A stretch of 27,558 nucleotides of DNA from Duncaniella freteri. Its GTDB lineage: Bacteria > Bacteroidota > Bacteroidia > Bacteroidales > Muribaculaceae. Position numbers and translations under genes: made by a program. How positions within the stretch are numbered: the first letter of the stretch is position 1; each line of letters begins with the position of its first letter. Location of the stretch: positions 1 through 27,558 of the forward strand of contig NZ_SJSA01000005.1 of the NCBI RefSeq assembly GCF_004766125.1, given 5' to 3'. Below, one piece after another: positions 13,271-19,454 of this stretch. The notes beneath the pieces are model-generated. The model did not search any database. It saw only the letters and a list, made by a program, of their open reading frames with translations, and was not told the origin of the DNA.

Positions 13271-14449
13271 TTATACGGATTTAGCGAACCCGATTTTAAT
13301 TCTCACATGTCGCATAACCGGGACTGCAACATTCTTGATTACGAACTCTACCAGGCTGGTGCTTGCGACATCCTGCTCCGGGTCTATCTCAACTTTGTAG
13401 CCGCTAAGTTCCCCGGCTCGTTCCATAGCCTCGAGGGCTTGGTTTGCCACAGTTTCCAAATGCGCCACGGTATAGCTTGCCAACTGTCCGGTGGAAGCGT
13501 CAACATATACGTTGCCGCCGAGTTCCGGCTTTACGTATGTGCGTATGCCGCGCACAGCCTTATCCATAGTTCGCACGCTCTCAATGGCTGCGTAGTCGCT
13601 GATTGCGGAGTCCATTGTGTGGCTGTCATTCATATAGCTTCCGGCTTGCCCGGTATGAGTGATAAAGAACAGATAACGCGCCGTGTCAAGTGTCTCGAGC
13701 AATGCTTTATCCACATCGCGCAACAGTGTACCGTCACCGAAAGCCGGGAGACTTACACCGGTGGGGAACTCTTTGATCCATGCAATACACTGGTGAACCT
13801 TTGCGCTGCTAAGCAAGCCCATAACGACACCCAGACCGCTGACGCTTGCTTTCCCGGTGTTGGTCTTGTCGTTAAACAGGTCTGCTCCTTTGCCGCTTCC
13901 TGCCTGACCTATCACCACGCTGACGCGGCTTTTATTCTCACCCGCAAGGTTAACCGGCATTGTGTTGAGCGTGCCCACTTTCGGGGCGTACACGACAGAC
14001 AGTTCCGCCTCCTCCCCGGCAAGTGCGTCCGCGACACCCTGCAGGGCCGTGAGGTCGTCACCGCTAAGGGTGCGGTCGCCACACCATACGCCGATCTGAC
14101 GGATACGGCCGGCCGCAAAGTTCTGCACTGTCTTAAGCTCGGCGAATGTCTGGGACTCACCCTGCGGCTTCTCGAAGATCGCCACATACAGGCTTACAGC
14201 CGGGTTAATTCGGTAAAGTTCGCTGAGCTGATAGTGAAGCACACGCACGCCCCAGCTTGCTGCATCCTCCTTAATACCCGCAGCCTCCGCCGCGTCAATG
14301 GTGCTGAGTGGCTGCACGTGGTCGGTTTTGAACGCGGCCGGAATATCTGCCGCCGGAAGATAGACCACAAAACCGGTTATATGGTCCTCACCGGGCAGAG
14401 ACTTGGGGACATTGCCGTTCTGTCTCTGTATATTCAGACTTGTTGCCAT
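13271..14449 (-). CDS. Tail sheath protein, DUF2586-like
   Basis: 392 residues. The N-terminus (MATSLNIQRQNGNVPKSLPG, EDHITGFVVYLP) and the middle (RINPAVSLYVAIFEKPQGES, GRIRQIGVWCGDR) match the DUF2586 family of tail sheath proteins in Bacteroidetes phages. The C-terminal domain with RTYVKPELGGNVYVDASTGQ and VAHLETVANQALEAM matches the sheath C-terminal domain that carries the linkage to the next ring. It makes this phage a myovirus. The GQAGSGKG stretch is not a functional P-loop. It starts right at the stop of the preceding 125-residue gene. Confidence 0.85.
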   Translation of the reverse strand: MATSLNIQRQNGNVPKSLPGEDHITGFVVYLPAADIPAAFKTDHVQPLSTIDAAEAAGIKEDAASWGVRVLHYQLSELYRINPAVSLYVAIFEKPQGESQTFAELKTVQNFAAGRIRQIGVWCGDRTLSGDDLTALQGVADALAGEEAELSVVYAPKVGTLNTMPVNLAGENKSRVSVVIGQAGSGKGADLFNDKTNTGKASVSGLGVVMGLLSSAKVHQCIAWIKEFPTGVSLPAFGDGTLLRDVDKALLETLDTARYLFFITHTGQAGSYMNDSHTMDSAISDYAAIESVRTMDKAVRGIRTYVKPELGGNVYVDASTGQLASYTVAHLETVANQALEAMERAGELSGYKVEIDPEQDVASTSLVEFVIKNVAVPVMRHVRIKIGFAKSV

Positions 14450-14826
14450 TACGCTTCCACTTTTAAGGGTACTGCCGAAAATCCCAGACTTTTGCCGTGG
14501 TTTCGGGCGTCAGTTTCCTGTTTGAAACACTGGCCGTCGGCTGTCACCCATACTGCCGGGAGACTGTGACGCCGGCACGCTGCTTTACCCACAGCAGTAA
14601 GGGCGTCAGTTTCCGCCTTTGCTTTGGCGCGGGCTGCTTTCAGTTTTGCGACCAGTTCCGGCTCGGGCTGGTTCTTGCCTTTGCCTGACTTTTTCGCCGA
14701 AGCTGTCTCTAAGGTTGCCGCGACGTGTGCCATCTCCTCCGCAGTGACGGCGCCGGCTTCATTAATCGTTGCCAGATTTTCCGCTGCGATTTCGGCTGTG
14801 GTCTTTTCTTTTGTTTCGTTGCTCAT
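14449..14826 (-). CDS. Hypothetical protein between lysis and sheath genes
   Basis: 125 residues. The N-terminal 75 residues are Ala/Glu/Lys-rich and helical (TTAEIAAENLATINEAGAVT, VAKLKAARAKAKAETDAL). The C-terminal part has VWVTADGQCFKQETDARNHG, a compact motif (VxxDGxxFxxxxDAxNH) seen in small proteins of other Bacteroidales phages. By position it could be a head-tail or tail completion factor. The gene is linked by the one-base overlap of its stop and the sheath start, and its own start overlaps the spanin-like gene stop. I do not know its function. Confidence 0.5.
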   Translation of the reverse strand: MSNETKEKTTAEIAAENLATINEAGAVTAEEMAHVAATLETASAKKSGKGKNQPEPELVAKLKAARAKAKAETDALTAVGKAACRRHSLPAVWVTADGQCFKQETDARNHGKSLGFSAVPLKVEA

Positions 14827-15368
14827 ATCTTTTTACGTTTTAGATTATATATTTTCCACCCTGCTACTGACAGGATCAGAACTGCAGCCAATATCAGGGT
14901 GGCGACTTTCAACCGTTCCCACAGGCTCGGGGCTTTGGTAGCTGTTACCGTCACTTCGTCAAGCGTGCCGCCGTCAATGGTCTGCACCGCTTCGGTTTCG
15001 GTCTCGGCTTTCTCCTCGGCGGTAATATCTGCCGCCTCATTACTCTGCTGCTCCTCGCCGTGGGTCTGCCGGATCTTGGCTTTTAACGGTCTTTGTCCGG
15101 TGTCCGGGTCGGGTTGCTTTTCAGTGTCGTAGACCTCAATCTCCGTAACCGTCAGCCCCCGGGTTTGGGTCTCCCTCGTCAGGGTCGCCTCTTGGTGTTG
15201 GGTGTGCACCTCGCAACCTTTGGCGCTCGTCGTCACATGCTCCGTTGTTTCCGTCCTGGTGTGCTCCGCGACCTTTCGGTGTGAGCAGCAGCTCGAATTT
15301 GACAGGGCAGCTATCAATATGACGACAGCCCCAAATGCGCTCCAGTGCGTTGTTGAGTCTTTGCACAT
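14823..15368 (-). CDS. Unimolecular spanin-like lipoprotein
   Basis: 181 residues with a signal-like hydrophobic N-terminus (AFGAVVILIAALSNSS) ending at a Cys pair C27-C28 that can serve as a lipoprotein acylation site. A long hydrophilic, Thr/Glu-rich periplasmic region follows (about 30-150). A C-terminal membrane segment (VATLILAAVLILSVAGW, about 155-172) then ends in basic WKIYNLKRKKI. A lipid anchor at one end and a membrane segment at the other is the architecture of u-spanins, which fuse inner and outer membranes at lysis. It lies next to the amidase. Its start is embedded in the end of the upstream gene by 233 nt in another frame, as Rz1 is in Rz. Confidence 0.65.
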   Translation of the reverse strand: MCKDSTTHWSAFGAVVILIAALSNSSCCSHRKVAEHTRTETTEHVTTSAKGCEVHTQHQEATLTRETQTRGLTVTEIEVYDTEKQPDPDTGQRPLKAKIRQTHGEEQQSNEAADITAEEKAETETEAVQTIDGGTLDEVTVTATKAPSLWERLKVATLILAAVLILSVAGWKIYNLKRKKI

Positions 15369-15621
15369 CTTTGCGTAAGTTAGTTATTTCGGCTTTGAGC
15401 GGCGGCACAATACTTTCCATCAGTATGTCCGCAGCCTTTCGCACGTTTTCAAGCTCATTGCTTTTGACCTCTGCGAGCTTATTATTCATTTCAGCCCTCA
15501 GCGTCTTAAGTTCAATGCGGTATTTAGTGCGCTCCAGTTTGCGGCCAACCCATGCCCCTACGGGACCAGATACCGCCGCAACAAGCGCCGATACTATGAT
15601 TGTTATTATTTCGCCGCTCAT
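15136..15621 (-). CDS. Membrane protein with coiled coil, holin- or i-spanin-like
   Basis: 161 residues. One N-terminal membrane segment (EIITIIVSALVAAVSGPVGA, about 4-26) is followed by a long coiled coil (KLERTKYRIELKTLRAEMNN, KSNELENVRKAADIL, AEITNLRKDVQRLNNALERI) and a CRHIDSCPV motif. The tail after about residue 105 is Gly/Asp/Arg-rich and looks like read-through of the overlapping lipoprotein frame. The orientation and neighbours (amidase upstream, spanin-like lipoprotein overlapping) suggest a lysis role, as holin or inner-membrane spanin subunit. Another possibility is a structural coiled coil of the DUF2730 style from Mu-like phages. Confidence 0.55.
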   Translation of the reverse strand: MSGEIITIIVSALVAAVSGPVGAWVGRKLERTKYRIELKTLRAEMNNKLAEVKSNELENVRKAADILMESIVPPLKAEITNLRKDVQRLNNALERIWGCRHIDSCPVKFELLLTPKGRGAHQDGNNGACDDERQRLRGAHPTPRGDPDEGDPNPGADGYGD

Positions 15622-15706
15622 TCATTGTTCCAATGCTTTGTCGGCTGCGCTCGGCATAGCCGGAGCAAGCTCCGCTCTGCTCTCACTGGCACGACAATTC
15701 ATATTG

Positions 15707-16336
15707 TTACTGTTTAATACCCACTTTTGTGAGCCATTTTTTTACATCGAAGCCGGGGCACGGTTTATTAGCAAATTCGTTATGACCGTGAACAGTAGCG
15801 CCGGGGTATTTCTTGAGAAGTTCTTTAACCAACTTTACAAGCGTAGCCTCTTGTGCCGGGGTTCGTGTGTCCTTCCCGATATTTTGCCAATTCGGGGTCT
15901 TACGTGGCGGACATCCGCCAACGTAACACACACCGATTGACCGCGTATTATGTCCGGTGCAATGCGCTCCGGCCACTGCCTCGGACCGCCCGGGGCGGAT
16001 TTCCCCGTTTAGTCCGATAACATAGTGGTAGCCTATATCAGAAAAGCCACGCGCCAAATGGCTTGCTTTTATCCGGGTATTTGAAAACTCCTCACCCTCC
16101 GGCGTTGCCGTATAGTGCAGAATGATTTCATCGACCTTGCGCTTTCCGGGTGTCGCGCCCATAGCTGCAAGTGTCTGCGCTCCGGCTATTCCGTCAGCCG
16201 TTAACCCCTTACGCTTCTGAAACTCTTTGACGGCTTCCTCGGTCAACGGTCCGAAAATACCGTCAGGTATGAGGTTTAACCGCTGTTGCAGGGCTTTTAC
16301 CTCCGCGCCTCTGCTTCCTTGTTTCAGTGTAGCCAT
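15707..16336 (-). CDS. N-acetylmuramoyl-L-alanine amidase, phage endolysin
   Basis: 209 residues. The N-terminal peptidoglycan-binding domain (about 5-58) has GSRGAEVKALQQRLNLIPDG, GIFGPLTEEAVKEFQ and DGIAGAQTL. The C-terminal amidase_2 domain carries zinc ligands H74 (IILHYTA), H185 and C193 (GHNEFANKPCPGFD), with Y103 and K191 matching the catalytic Tyr and Lys of T7 lysozyme. It cuts the link between muramic acid and L-alanine in the wall at lysis. There is no signal peptide, so a holin is needed; the membrane proteins downstream fit. It is placed between capsid and lysis genes in the same operon. Confidence 0.93.
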   Translation of the reverse strand: MATLKQGSRGAEVKALQQRLNLIPDGIFGPLTEEAVKEFQKRKGLTADGIAGAQTLAAMGATPGKRKVDEIILHYTATPEGEEFSNTRIKASHLARGFSDIGYHYVIGLNGEIRPGRSEAVAGAHCTGHNTRSIGVCYVGGCPPRKTPNWQNIGKDTRTPAQEATLVKLVKELLKKYPGATVHGHNEFANKPCPGFDVKKWLTKVGIKQ

Positions 16337-16343
16337 AGGTTTT

Positions 16344-17426
16344 TTACGCTTTTGCGCTGACTATTGCCATACGACAATTGGTCTCAGACAAAGGCAGACA
16401 AATGCCGTACTGGTCAAAGTTAACGAGGTTGCGGTGGTTCTGAGGGTCGTTCTCGGCTTTACTCCAGTAGAATGTTGTTGAGCCTGCGGCTTTCATCATT
16501 CTGCCGGCATAGAACGCAACGGAGCTCTGCGAGTCGGTCGCACCGGGAACAGCACCCCATGCAAGTTTTTTACCTGCCGAGTTGTAATAGGGTGTGCCGT
16601 CATATTCGTAAATGTCAAAACCATACAGGCGGCCGATTTTGCCCTCGGTCTGGTTAATGTTGTAATGGTCTTTGAAACGCTGCTCTGTCTGGAGCAGGTC
16701 GTTCACATGGTCGGAACAGAGCACCAGCACGCGATCCTGCTTGGGTATACCCATTTTGTCAAAGCTCCTTTTGACTGCCAAAAGGTCAGCCGAAGTCATG
16801 AGCTTGCGACCCTCTACAGCTTCGCCGGTAGTGAAAAGCACAGGCACGCCGGTTTTATTCTCATCCGGGGCAATGGCGTGTATTGCACGCTGACCGAACG
16901 CCTCGACCAATACATCGCGGTGGCGTTCCTGAACGCTTGCCATTTTGTCGTAACTGATAGCGTGCAGCTCATCATTGGTCACAGGGGTTGCCTCGGTTGT
17001 GAACTTGTCAAGACTCACAGGCTTGTCCGCATCCTCCAGAGCAGTAACAGGAATTGGGTAGGTGGTATTATTTACAAGCACCGTGGGGTCACCGCCGATT
17101 TCAACGAAGTGGATAACGTCGTTATTTACATACTGGTTATAACTGCGGATTCTTGCAAGCCAGCCCCACGACTCCAGGGCGGTGCGGAACTGTTTGATCT
17201 GCTCACCGGTCCATATCTCTTTGAGGACACCGGCACGGAATGAACCCGCGGGGGCTGCCTGACCTAATGCAAGTGCCAGAACATTGCCGGCGATTGCTCC
17301 GGTTTCAGGGGCGCAGCCGATTGCCACAGCACAGGTAGCGCCGGCGGCGGCATTGAACGCAACGGCCATAATCATGCAGCTGACTATGCCGAGCAGCTTC
17401 TTAAAAAAATTGCTTTTCGATTTCAT
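16344..17426 (-). CDS. Major capsid protein
   Basis: 360 residues, directly after the protease/scaffold gene. Conserved-looking parts are VLKEIWTGEQIKQFRTALES, DPTVLVNNTTYPIPVTA, KMASVQERHRDVLVEAFGQR and LVLCSDHVNDLLQ, with C-terminal FYAGRMMKAAGSTTFYWSKA and NLVNFDQYGICLPLSET. These resemble Mu-like/Bacteroidales phage capsid proteins with the HK97 fold. Residues 8-30 are strongly hydrophobic (FFKKLLGIVSCMIMAVAF) and look like a signal peptide or membrane segment, which is odd for a capsid protein and may be removed by the prohead protease. The leader AATCAACAACAGCA-ATG is shared with other genes here. Confidence 0.8.
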   Translation of the reverse strand: MKSKSNFFKKLLGIVSCMIMAVAFNAAAGATCAVAIGCAPETGAIAGNVLALALGQAAPAGSFRAGVLKEIWTGEQIKQFRTALESWGWLARIRSYNQYVNNDVIHFVEIGGDPTVLVNNTTYPIPVTALEDADKPVSLDKFTTEATPVTNDELHAISYDKMASVQERHRDVLVEAFGQRAIHAIAPDENKTGVPVLFTTGEAVEGRKLMTSADLLAVKRSFDKMGIPKQDRVLVLCSDHVNDLLQTEQRFKDHYNINQTEGKIGRLYGFDIYEYDGTPYYNSAGKKLAWGAVPGATDSQSSVAFYAGRMMKAAGSTTFYWSKAENDPQNHRNLVNFDQYGICLPLSETNCRMAIVSAKA

Positions 17427-17457
17427 TGCTGTTGTTGATTGTGTTTATAGGGTTTAT

Positions 17458-17904
17458 TTATTCGCTTAGGGGCGGGCAGTCTACGCCGTACTCTTCTTTA
17501 TACAGGCGCATATATTCCGCGGGCTGGTCTTTGCGGAGTGCAATGAGTTCGCTCTGCGGCACTTCGCTTAACTTGGTGTATTTCTTAGGCTGTTCACCTG
17601 CACCGGGGGCACTCTGTTTGTTCAGGTTCAGTGTGTCGGTGGGCTTCTGCTGTCCGGGCATAGCCTTGAATGTGTCTGCGAGCATTTCTGCGCCGGCGGC
17701 TTTACCGAGCTTAATGTAATGTTCACGCTGCGCCGCTAAAATCTTTCTGTCGGCAATAGCCTGATCCACGTACTGAGTTACGGACGCAAGCTGCAAAGTT
17801 TCGGCGCTGTCCGCCTTGGTTTTCATCAGCTGGAGCGCGGCTGTTACCTGCTCGTCGGACGCATCCTCGGGAAGTCCTAAGAGGATTAACTGGTCTTTGT
17901 TCAT
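17458..17904 (-). CDS. Scaffold protein from an internal in-frame start
   Basis: The ATG at 17904-17902 (codon 189 of the protease gene) begins MNKDQLILLG, a 148-residue helical protein. It is preceded by GGAGGAAATC and an A/T-rich AATAAAAACAGCG-ATG leader, nearly the same as the AACAGCG-ATG leaders of the gp25 and capsid genes. A nested scaffold made from within the protease frame is known in Mu (I/Z) and lambda (C/Nu3). The A-rich Asn/Lys codon run just before it has no obvious protein role, so it may be kept for the leader. Confidence 0.55.
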   Translation of the reverse strand: MNKDQLILLGLPEDASDEQVTAALQLMKTKADSAETLQLASVTQYVDQAIADRKILAAQREHYIKLGKAAGAEMLADTFKAMPGQQKPTDTLNLNKQSAPGAGEQPKKYTKLSEVPQSELIALRKDQPAEYMRLYKEEYGVDCPPLSE

Positions 17905-18468
17905 CGCTGTTTTTATTATTTTATTATTGTTATTGATTTCCTCCCCCTCGCCGGGTTCATTCTCCGGCGCGGGCTTGGGTTCGTTCAGTTTCAAGAGCGG
18001 AAGTGTCGGGGCATCCTCACCGGCGGCGAGCTTCAACTGCTTGCCGTCTGCTCCACAGAGTTGCAGGGCTTCATCATTGCCGCCAATATCCACAATGCTA
18101 ACCTCGATAAGTTTGCACCGTGTCACCGTTGCACGTGTCTGCCCTTCCAATGCTAAAGCCGGGTCTGGGTTCACTTCGGTAGGCTCCAGGGCTGCCGAAG
18201 CCATGCGCAAAAATCCGCTTTCCCATTTGCTCTCTATCTTCCGGGCAAATTCATCGTTTTGGTCAAATATCGGGGTGCCTATCAGCTTCCCCTCCTCAAC
18301 TCTGAGGTTGTCAATTTTGCCGATAGGCATTGACTGACCGTCGAAAGCACGGCGGTGCATCCATAGCAAAACCGGGTTGCGCTTGAACTGCTCCAGGTCT
18401 ATGCCCGAAGTCAGCACACGCGTGCCGTAGCTGTTTACTGCCTCAGTTGAGATTATTACTTCTTTCAT
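17458..18468 (-). CDS. Prohead protease with C-terminal scaffold domain, Mu I/Z-like
   Basis: 336 residues. The N-terminal protease part (1-140) has LLWMHRRAF with His38 and KLIEVSIVDIGGN with Ser124, the expected catalytic His and Ser of phage prohead proteases. The linker about 165-188 is Pro/Glu- then Asn/Lys-rich. The C-terminal 148 residues (from MNKDQLILLGLPEDASDEQV to the YGVDCPP end) are helical and scaffold-like. Capsid assembly is directed by the scaffold and the protease then removes it and trims the capsid protein. Met189 has its own leader and probably starts the scaffold alone, as in Mu. It is the first gene of the capsid operon. Confidence 0.85.
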   Translation of the reverse strand: MKEVIISTEAVNSYGTRVLTSGIDLEQFKRNPVLLWMHRRAFDGQSMPIGKIDNLRVEEGKLIGTPIFDQNDEFARKIESKWESGFLRMASAALEPTEVNPDPALALEGQTRATVTRCKLIEVSIVDIGGNDEALQLCGADGKQLKLAAGEDAPTLPLLKLNEPKPAPENEPGEGEEINNNNKIIKTAMNKDQLILLGLPEDASDEQVTAALQLMKTKADSAETLQLASVTQYVDQAIADRKILAAQREHYIKLGKAAGAEMLADTFKAMPGQQKPTDTLNLNKQSAPGAGEQPKKYTKLSEVPQSELIALRKDQPAEYMRLYKEEYGVDCPPLSE

Positions 18469-18529
18469 TGTAGTTGTCTCGTTTCACTTATCGTGCTTGC
18501 CACGCTTTGTATTTTAAAATATTAACTCT

Positions 18530-18600
18530 CGCAAAGAAAATGCCCGGGGCACTTAGGGGCTTGGTCCGGAGGTGGTGGGTGTGTCCCCTGTGCCCGGGGC
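18530..18600 (-). terminator. GC-rich terminator or attenuator after the tRNA
   Basis: GCCCGGGGCAC (18542-18552) pairs with GTGCCCGGGGC (18590-18600) with one mismatch. Inside, AGGGG (18555-18559) pairs with CCCCT (18585-18589). On the minus strand the stem is followed by CATTTTCTTT (18541-18532), the form of a rho-independent terminator. It lies between the tRNA and the protease gene, so it may end the tRNA transcript or limit read-through into the capsid operon. The 60-odd nt between it and the protease start are A/T-rich, with no clear promoter match. Confidence 0.6.
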
Positions 18601-18623
18601 GGTTGTCCTAATCTTTTTTACCT

Positions 18624-18699
18624 TGGTGGCGGAGGCAGGACTCGAACCTGCGACCTTTGGGGAATGAGCCCAATGAGCTACCGGCTGCTCTACTCCGCT
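18624..18699 (-). tRNA. Initiator-type tRNA-Met (CAT)
   Basis: A complete 76-nt cloverleaf including encoded CCA: acceptor AGCGGAG/CTCCGCC, D stem GAGC/GCTC, anticodon stem TTGGG/CCCAA with loop CTCATTC, T stem GCAGG/CCTGC. It has three features of bacterial initiator tRNA: three consecutive G:C pairs next to the loop, an A11:U24 pair in the D stem, and no Watson-Crick pair at 1:72. That mismatch is A1-C72 instead of the usual C1-A72. The loop 3' side (TTC) is also unusual. It is the first product downstream of the leftward promoter. Confidence 0.85.
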
Positions 18700-18750
18700 A
18701 ATCGGCTTGCCGCTTTGCTATGCAAAGAATGTATTTAAGTCGTTCAGCGG

Positions 18751-18843
18751 TGCAAAGTTGAGCATTGTTCACAACCCTAACAAAAAGAGTGTAAAAGTTT
18801 TACACTCTTTTTTACCATAGCACTTTTTTACCCCAACTTTGCA
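18751..18843. promoter_or_regulatory. Dyad-symmetric divergent promoter and operator region
   Basis: A perfect palindrome AAAAAGAGTGTAAAA-G-TTTTACACTCTTTTT occupies 18782-18812 (15-bp arms). TGCAAAGTTG at 18751-18760 and its exact inverse CAACTTTGCA at 18834-18843 lie at identical distances from its centre (18797). Each contains a -7-like CAACTTTG. Leftward, TTTG (18784-18781) lies 20 nt from the -7 box; rightward, TTTT (18810-18813) has the same spacing. Both -33 boxes touch the palindrome edge. No protein gene lies in 18469-18974 apart from the tRNA. The rightward leader, about 130 nt, holds a small GGAG/CTCC hairpin. Confidence 0.65.
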
Positions 18844-18974
18844 GTGTGAATTATCGTGCAAACCGAACGCAGAGCGGAGTTTACTCCTGCTATGCTGAGG
18901 TGCCGCCGATAATGCGAAATATCGAAAACGCCCCCGCAGTGTGGGTGTTAACTTAAATTCTCGGTTTATTATGA

Positions 18975-19451
18975 ATGGCAACTAAAACCAAAAAGGAACG
19001 CGAACAGCAACGCGAACACGCGCGCCTCCTATATATGCAGGGGGAGCCTCAGAAGTCTATTGCTGAAAAAGTCGGCGTATCTGCTCAGACTGTCACAAAA
19101 TGGGTTGCGGAGGGTGGCTGGGAACAGGCACGAGCCGCCGCCAACATTACGAGACAGGAACTGGTTAATAAAATTTTTAACTCCATAAATGTGTTACTGG
19201 AGGATTTGGCAAATGACCCCAGCCCGGAGAAAACAGCCGCCAGCGCTGACAAACTTGTGAAGTTTGCCGCCACTGTTGAACGCCTCGACAAAAAAACTTC
19301 CGTGGTTGACATTATAGAGGTATTTATGGCTTTCAGCAAATGGCTGCAATATCGTATGAGCTTCGACCCGAATGTCACCCCGGAACTGCTCAAAACCATT
19401 AACCATTATCACGACCTTTTCATCTCTGAAAAATTAAAAGAGTCTTTCTAA
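18975..19451 (+). CDS. Terminase small subunit
   Basis: 158 residues. The N-terminal half has an HTH (YMQGEPQKSIAEKVGVSAQT, VTKWVAEGGWEQ) that would recognise DNA at the packaging start. The middle and end are helical (QELVNKIFNSINVLLEDLAN, LDKKTSVVDIIEVFMAFSKW), likely forming the oligomer. It is directly upstream of the large subunit (3-nt gap) as the first gene of the plus arm. The ATG at 18975 (ATGGCAACT) is taken because it begins the conserved-looking KKEREQQREHARLLYMQGE. Confidence 0.85.
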   Translation: MATKTKKEREQQREHARLLYMQGEPQKSIAEKVGVSAQTVTKWVAEGGWEQARAAANITRQELVNKIFNSINVLLEDLANDPSPEKTAASADKLVKFAATVERLDKKTSVVDIIEVFMAFSKWLQYRMSFDPNVTPELLKTINHYHDLFISEKLKESF

Positions 19452-19454
19452 AGT

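Noticed and set aside
13271..14449. GQAGSGKG in the sheath protein as an ATP-binding P-loop
   Set aside because: It lacks the Ser/Thr after GK and the rest of an ATPase fold, and lies in a protein with clear sheath features.
13247..14569. A 440-codon plus-strand open frame opposite the tail sheath and its neighbour
   Set aside because: It is antisense to well-supported sheath and other genes, has no family pattern and no promoter, and results from the codon bias of the real genes.
15640..15690. CGGAGC-AA-GCTCCG palindrome after the amidase as a terminator
   Set aside because: There is no T run on the operon strand and the 2-base spacer makes a short stem; the lysis genes continue right after it.
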